36,860 bases of DNA from Campylobacterota bacterium. GTDB lineage: Bacteria; Campylobacterota; Campylobacteria; Campylobacterales; Nitratiruptoraceae. The DNA lies in the NCBI GenBank assembly GCA_015494715.1, contig WGAT01000069.1, forward strand, positions 1 to 36,860. The letters run 5' to 3'. The notes beneath the pieces were generated by a model. That model did no database searches and had not been told where the DNA came from. It saw only the letters and a list, made by a program, of their open reading frames with translations. Of this stretch, positions 33,031 to 36,860 are shown in pieces. The position numbers and the translations under genes were made by a program. Every line of letters begins with the position of its first letter. Position 1 is the first letter of the stretch.

Positions 33031-33202
33031 CTTTTTTGATCTCTTCTAGTATCTCTTTGTTGAGTTTTTTTTGATCCAGTCTAAACTCCTCCTCTTTCTC
33101 TTTTGGCTTGCGAAATTCCAAGTAGGTGCCTACGAGTCCTACTAAAAGAATAAAGATAAATATCAAAATCTTGCTCAAATCCCCGGCTTTAAGTTCCATC
33201 AT
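33011..33202 (-). CDS. Small single-pass membrane protein, unknown function
   Basis: A 63-residue protein with one membrane segment (ILIFIFILLVGLVGTYL, about 12-28) and a strongly charged helical tail (RKPKEKEEEFRLDQKKLNKEILEEIKKDENRHL in pieces). I do not recognise it. It starts at one of two adjacent ATGs overlapping the sixA stop, with GGAG close upstream, and ends 20 bp inside xth. The double overlap with conserved genes is the main evidence that it is real. Confidence 0.65.
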   Translation of the reverse strand: MMELKAGDLSKILIFIFILLVGLVGTYLEFRKPKEKEEEFRLDQKKLNKEILEEIKKDENRHL

Positions 33203-33672
33203 CCCACTCCTTTGAGTAGTTTTGGATAGATCAAAGAGTGCAGCTCAAAAGTCTCTTCGCCGTTTAGGTGCGTTACGGAGGCTTTACGAATCTTTATGGG
33301 AAGATCCTCACATCCTAGTAAGTTGGCTACGGCATAGGAGATATCAGGTTCGTGTCCTATCAAAGCGATATGGCCGTAACCACGAAATTTTTCGATAAGC
33401 TGTTCATACGCTAAAGGTGTCGCTCCGGGGTTGATGCTAGAAGTCTCAAAATATTTGACATTCGGATAGACCTCTTTGAGTAGTTCGGCTGTTTGGATGG
33501 CTCGACTGGCCTTTGAGGAGATAATGACCTCGATTTGATAGATTTTAGGCAGTTTTGCGAAAAACTCCCTCGCTTTTTTGATCCCCTCTTCGCTCAAGGG
33601 TCGTAAGAGATCTGGCCCTATCCACTCCTCGCGCTCTATCGCTTTGGCGTGTCTGATGAACAAGATTTCCAT
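33199..33672 (-). CDS. sixA: SixA-type phosphohistidine phosphatase
   Basis: A 157-residue histidine phosphatase. The N-terminal LFIRHAKA is the RHG-type catalytic motif (Arg and nucleophilic His), followed by RPLSEEGIKKA, ISSKASRAIQTAELL (second Arg) and the late LIGHEPDIS with the acid-site His. The small size and RHA-K form fit SixA, which dephosphorylates phosphohistidine on proteins such as HPr-like or ArcB-type partners. No partner is visible here. AAGGAAG precedes the ATG. Confidence 0.88.
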   Translation of the reverse strand: MEILFIRHAKAIEREEWIGPDLLRPLSEEGIKKAREFFAKLPKIYQIEVIISSKASRAIQTAELLKEVYPNVKYFETSSINPGATPLAYEQLIEKFRGYGHIALIGHEPDISYAVANLLGCEDLPIKIRKASVTHLNGEETFELHSLIYPKLLKGVG

Positions 33673-33700
33673 CGCACTTCCTTTTTAGATAGTATCGGCA

Positions 33701-34720
33701 TCATAAGATAAACATTGCGTCGCCGTAGCTATAGAAGCGATATTTTTTTTGGATTGCCTCTTGGTAGATGCGGTGCGTTTGTCGCAAACCAACAAAAGAG
33801 GCGACCAGCATCAAAAGAGTGGATCGCGGCAGATGGAAGTTGGTGATGAGGTGATCGATGCGTTTGGGAGGATTGTGGGGATGTAAGAAAAGATCGCACT
33901 CCCCTCTTGCTTTGTGCGTGCGTACGAAATATTCGATCGTACGGGTAACGGTGGTACCTACGGCTACAAGAGGCACATTGTTTTGGATCGCTTGAATGGT
34001 GGAGAGAGGGATGTCGTAGTATTCGGTATGCATAGGGTGCTCGGTGATGCGCTCGTGCTCCACTGGTTTGAAAGTACCCGCTCCCACATGCAAAGTGATG
34101 GTATGGGTTTGGTGGGTGGCTTTGATCTTGGCAAGAAGTTTGGGAGTAAAGTGCAGTGAGGCGGTAGGAGCGGCTACGGCGCCAGGTTTTTGGGCAAATA
34201 TTGGCTGATAGTGACGCTCATCCTCTTTGGTGTCTGGTCGATTGATATAAGGCGGTAGTGGAATGTGACCAATTTGATCCAAGATGGGCAGCAATCGGGA
34301 AAAGTCTAAAGGTTCGCCTCGTATAAAAAACTCTACCTCCCTCGAGCCATCCGTATGAAGCTGGACTACCTTAGCCTCCAATCCTTCATCAAAAAGCAGT
34401 GTAGTCCCCGGTCGTACTTTGCCTTTGATAAAGACATGGAAGCGGTGGTTGGGCAAAGGGCGGTTGAGCAAGAGCTCTATTTTGCCGCCGCTTGCTTTTT
34501 TGCCAAAGAGCCTGGCTTTGATCACTTTTGTGTCGTTGAAGACAAGATGGGAGTCTTTGGGTAAAAAACTGGGTAGTTCGTCAAAGCTCGTATGGATAAT
34601 TTTTTGCGTTTTTCGCTCATAGACCAAGAGTCTGGAGTGTTGAGCCGGACTCTTGGCTATGAGTTGGCTAGGCAGATGGTAGTCGTAACTGCTCGTAGCG
34701 AGGGGATCAAGCCCTTGCAT
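33701..34720 (-). CDS. queA: tRNA preQ1(34) S-adenosylmethionine ribosyltransferase QueA
   Basis: QueA transfers and isomerises the ribose of SAM onto preQ1 at tRNA position 34 to give epoxyqueuosine. The 339-residue form from ATG 34720 begins DPLATSSYDYHLPSQLIAKSPA, the conserved opening (YDYxLPxxLIAxxP). HLVFNDTKVIKARL, GAVAAPTASLHFT, HVGAGTFKPV and FHLPRSTLLMLVASFVG are further family motifs. AGGAGG is just upstream of 34720; a 19-residue upstream extension of the frame lies within tatC and is not used. tatB-tatC-queA is a conserved Campylobacter order. Confidence 0.95.
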   Translation of the reverse strand: MQGLDPLATSSYDYHLPSQLIAKSPAQHSRLLVYERKTQKIIHTSFDELPSFLPKDSHLVFNDTKVIKARLFGKKASGGKIELLLNRPLPNHRFHVFIKGKVRPGTTLLFDEGLEAKVVQLHTDGSREVEFFIRGEPLDFSRLLPILDQIGHIPLPPYINRPDTKEDERHYQPIFAQKPGAVAAPTASLHFTPKLLAKIKATHQTHTITLHVGAGTFKPVEHERITEHPMHTEYYDIPLSTIQAIQNNVPLVAVGTTVTRTIEYFVRTHKARGECDLFLHPHNPPKRIDHLITNFHLPRSTLLMLVASFVGLRQTHRIYQEAIQKKYRFYSYGDAMFIL

Positions 34721-35441
34721 CTTCCTCCTCTTTTGTGGCGGGATTGACCATACGGGCGATGAGGATAGAGACGCCATAGAGGATCACCAAAGGTCCGGCC
34801 ATCAGCAGCTGACTGAGTACGTCTGGAGGCGTCAGGAGGGCGGCTACGGCGAAAATAATGATAATGGCGTACTTAAAGAAGTTTTTCAGGCTCTCATCGG
34901 TTACAAGCCCAAGTTTGGCCAAGAAAAAAGTGATCACTGGCAGCTCAAAAGCAATCCCAAAGCCGATCATCAGCTTGGTAAAAAATCCCACATACTCCCC
35001 AATACTTGGTAGAGCCGTAAAGAGCTGGGAGCCAAAATTGATAAGATAGCTAAATCCAAAAGGAAAGACCACGTAATAAGCAAACAAAGCACCGAGCACA
35101 AACATCCCCGTGGCCGCTATGACAAAGGGGAGTACCAGCTTCTTTTCATGCTCATACAGCCCCGGAGCCACAAAAAGCCACAGCTGCCAAAAGATAATCG
35201 GTAGACTAAAGATAAGTGCGGCAAAAAAAGAGACTTTAAGGGCCGTAAAAAACGCCTCGCCCACTTTTGTGAAAATGACGTTGCTTCCAGGGGGGAGGCT
35301 GGCTTTAAGAGGAGCGATCATCCAAGCTAGGATATGTTCCCAAAATCCAAAGGAGAGCAAAAACATAATAAAAATTGTGGCGATGATGATCAGCAGCCGT
35401 TTGCGAAGTTCGGCTAGGTGGGGTTTGAGTTCTTCAAACAT
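34707..35441 (-). CDS. tatC: Sec-independent translocase subunit TatC
   Basis: TatC is the membrane receptor for twin-arginine signal peptides. The 244-residue protein begins PHLAELRKRLL, the invariant cytoplasmic motif, and has six membrane segments. The periplasmic first loop and FVAPGLYEHEKK (with the conserved Glu) are present, as is GIAFELPVITFFLAKLGLV. Start ATG has AAGGA eight bases upstream and overlaps tatB by 8 bp; its end overlaps queA by 14 bp. Confidence 0.96.
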   Translation of the reverse strand: MFEELKPHLAELRKRLLIIIATIFIMFLLSFGFWEHILAWMIAPLKASLPPGSNVIFTKVGEAFFTALKVSFFAALIFSLPIIFWQLWLFVAPGLYEHEKKLVLPFVIAATGMFVLGALFAYYVVFPFGFSYLINFGSQLFTALPSIGEYVGFFTKLMIGFGIAFELPVITFFLAKLGLVTDESLKNFFKYAIIIIFAVAALLTPPDVLSQLLMAGPLVILYGVSILIARMVNPATKEEEDARA

Positions 35442-35796
35442 TTACTTTATCCTTATCCTCAAGACTCTTTTTTTTAAATTTCACCACCTCCCGTTTGGGC
35501 TCGGTGGCCTTTTTGATCTCTTCCACCTCGGCTAAAGGGTCGTCTAGTTGGGCTGTGACGCTGCTCATCTCTTCGGTGATGGAGCGAAATTGTTTTTTGT
35601 ACTCCTCGGCTTCGTCTTTGAGCTCCGTGATCTGTACTTCGCGCTCTAGTTGTGTTTTGGCGTCGTTGACGGCCCGTTTGAGGCTTTTAAAAAATTTGGC
35701 GATATCGACAAGAAACTGGGGGAGCTTCTCAGGCCCCAAAAAGATAATGGCGATCACGGCGATCATTAGTATTTCGGTAAATCCCATTCCAAACAT
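35434..35796 (-). CDS. tatB: Sec-independent translocase subunit TatB
   Basis: A 120-residue protein with one N-terminal membrane helix (FTEILMIAVIAIIFLGPEKLP), the Gly-Pro hinge, then an amphipathic helix (QFLVDIAKFFKSLKRAVNDA) and a long charged tail. The acidic residue near the N-terminus and the GPEKLP hinge mark TatB rather than TatA. ATG at 35796 is chosen because AAGGG lies six bases upstream and the family starts a few residues before the helix; a 45-residue upstream extension of the frame has no support. Confidence 0.9.
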   Translation of the reverse strand: MFGMGFTEILMIAVIAIIFLGPEKLPQFLVDIAKFFKSLKRAVNDAKTQLEREVQITELKDEAEEYKKQFRSITEEMSSVTAQLDDPLAEVEEIKKATEPKREVVKFKKKSLEDKDKVNV

Positions 35797-35856
35797 AATC
35801 GACCCTTTGACAAATTTGGCACATTTTACATCAAAAGAGATTACAGTTTGATAAAG

Positions 35857-35862
35857 TATAAT
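35857..35862 (+). promoter_or_regulatory. -10 element for the Lcl-domain gene
   Basis: TATAAT lies 25 bases before the ATG at 35888, in the gap between divergent tatB and the Lcl-type gene. No convincing -35 is seen. Confidence 0.45.
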
Positions 35863-35887
35863 AATGGCAAAAAGTTTAAGGATACAG

Positions 35888-36860
35888 ATGAGACTCTTTT
35901 TTTTGTTGATACCGATTTTTTTGTTGGCCAAGGTTGTGGAGATCCCGGGAGTCTATGACTATTTCGAGGCACAAAAGGCATGTAAGCGATTGGGTCAAGA
36001 TTTTCGCATCTTAGAAATTTGGGAGCTTTTTGGGTTTCGGGGGGATAAACGATTTGGCAAAGATAAGCTCTACTGGAGCGGCAACACCTTGGGAGAGGCG
36101 AGGATCGAGAAGAATATCCGCCACGAGAGCGAGATCTTCGTACTTGATAAGGATATCCCAGCCTACGCCTTTTATCTACAAGATGGCGATATCACCCCCA
36201 CGCCAAAAAGTACCAAAGCCCACGTGCTGTGTACGGACGCTCCAAAGCACCATCAACTGGATAAAGAGTTCGAGCGGCTGTCAAGTGGGGCTGTATCGGA
36301 TAGGAAAAGCCAGATCCTATGGGAGCCCTACGATCCCAAAAGAGACCGCATCAAAAAGAGTTTGGAGGAAGCCAGAGAGTATTGTGAAAATCTGAAGCTC
36401 TTTGGACTCGAGTGGCGACTGCCGGATGTAGACGAGCTTTTTGGTATCGTCAATTACAACTACACCAAACCCTCACTCAACAAAAAGATCTTTGGCCATA
36501 TGCACCACAAATACTACCTCAGTGACGACGAGTTTGGAGAGGATGAGGTCTATGTGGTAGGATTTGCCGTGGGGAGTGTGGCGACCGCCCCAAAAAACGA
36601 GCGCTACTACTTTCGATGCGTAGCCGATCTGGACAAGGAGACGGCCGCAAAACTTGGTATCTTTGATCCAGCCAGCGAGATCGATGAGCTGTTACGCTCT
36701 AAAAAAAGCCAAAAAGAAAAGCTCGAAGAGCTGTTGCAAATCCTGGAGCGCTACGAGATAGACCAAGCCACCGCCGCAAAAGTGCTCCATTTTTTGGATC
36801 AGGTCAAAGACCCAAAACTGCAAAAGCTTGAAAGTAAGGTCAAAAAGAGCATTCGGCTCG
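35888..36860 (+). CDS. Exported protein with two tandem Lcl-type domains (partial 3')
   Basis: The frame is open to the window end, giving 324 residues so far. ATG has AAGGA five bases upstream, then a signal peptide (RLFFLLIPIFLLAKV). Two repeats follow. Repeat 1 (about 25-115) has EAQKACKRLGQDFRILEIWELFG, then YWSGNT and HVLCTD. Repeat 2 (about 155-250) has EAREYCENLKLFGLEWRLPDVDELFG, then YYLSDD and YYFRCVAD. Each has a Cys pair and the W/F-R-L/I-P-x-x-x-E-L core of the Lcl C-terminal (DUF1566) fold, a surface or adhesion-type domain. A charged coiled-coil region follows (about 262-324). The function is unknown. It diverges from tatB. Confidence 0.75.
   Translation, partial: MRLFFLLIPIFLLAKVVEIPGVYDYFEAQKACKRLGQDFRILEIWELFGFRGDKRFGKDKLYWSGNTLGEARIEKNIRHESEIFVLDKDIPAYAFYLQDGDITPTPKSTKAHVLCTDAPKHHQLDKEFERLSSGAVSDRKSQILWEPYDPKRDRIKKSLEEAREYCENLKLFGLEWRLPDVDELFGIVNYNYTKPSLNKKIFGHMHHKYYLSDDEFGEDEVYVVGFAVGSVATAPKNERYYFRCVADLDKETAAKLGIFDPASEIDELLRSKKSQKEKLEELLQILERYEIDQATAAKVLHFLDQVKDPKLQKLESKVKKSIRL

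Noticed and set aside
35797-35931. 45-residue N-terminal extension of TatB
   Set aside because: TatB proteins begin a few residues before the membrane helix, and the extension crosses the divergent promoter region.

Overview
The window looks like chromosome of a Campylobacterota (Epsilonproteobacteria) member. The basis is gene order I recall from Campylobacter: gatC/cvpA/lysS/glyA/SPOR/aroE, holA/rnr/ilvC/divergent deacetylase/dprA, rpsF/ssb/rpsR and tatB/tatC/queA, together with a short-form HisG and type III pantothenate kinase. Lys/Glu-rich proteins, several TTG/GTG starts, extended -10 promoters and very dense coding suggest a free-living, perhaps thermophilic vent-type lineage (Nitratiruptor/Sulfurovum/Hydrogenimonas-like). 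I cannot fix the genus. No tRNA, rRNA or CRISPR array was seen, and no gap exceeds about 215 bp.

Layout. 1-316: the right end of an IS200/IS605-type element (3' end of tnpB plus end hairpin) that has landed in the last codons of an exosortase-associated membrane gene. 299-9186 (minus): gatC, pilT, cvpA, lysS, glyA, then SPOR protein, trpE, aroE, exosortase and exosortase-associated protein, most joined by 1-11 bp overlaps. 9276-14930 (plus): an envelope/metabolic operon (YfgM-like, BamB-like lipoprotein, unknown, coaX, hisG, methyltransferase, HDOD-like protein) closed by a strong hairpin terminator shared with the convergent rpsF-ssb-rpsR operon. 16174-19069 (minus): holA and rnr. 19237-24841 (plus): ilvC, divergent polysaccharide deacetylase, SLC13 transporter, dprA, a small HTH-like protein and an HtrA/Deg protease. 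24852-26640: a phasin-like coiled-coil protein and a UbiB/ABC1 kinase. 26707-27292: a PemK/MazF-type toxin-antitoxin pair with a recognisable promoter and operator.

27312-32129 is an oxidative-stress island: perR diverges from katG, which is followed on the minus strand by a cysteine-paired Dps-like (thioferritin) protein, an exported rhodanese and a YceI-like exported protein. 32221-35796 (minus) is housekeeping: tatB, tatC, queA, then sixA, a small membrane protein and xth. The window ends inside an exported protein with two tandem Lcl-type domains.

Most of the window is ordinary core genome. The parts most worth a second look are the HDOD-like protein with what looks like a degenerate sigma-54-activator AAA segment, the exosortase pair hit by a TnpB element, the redox island with its palindromes, the tandem Lcl protein, and the phasin/UbiB pair.
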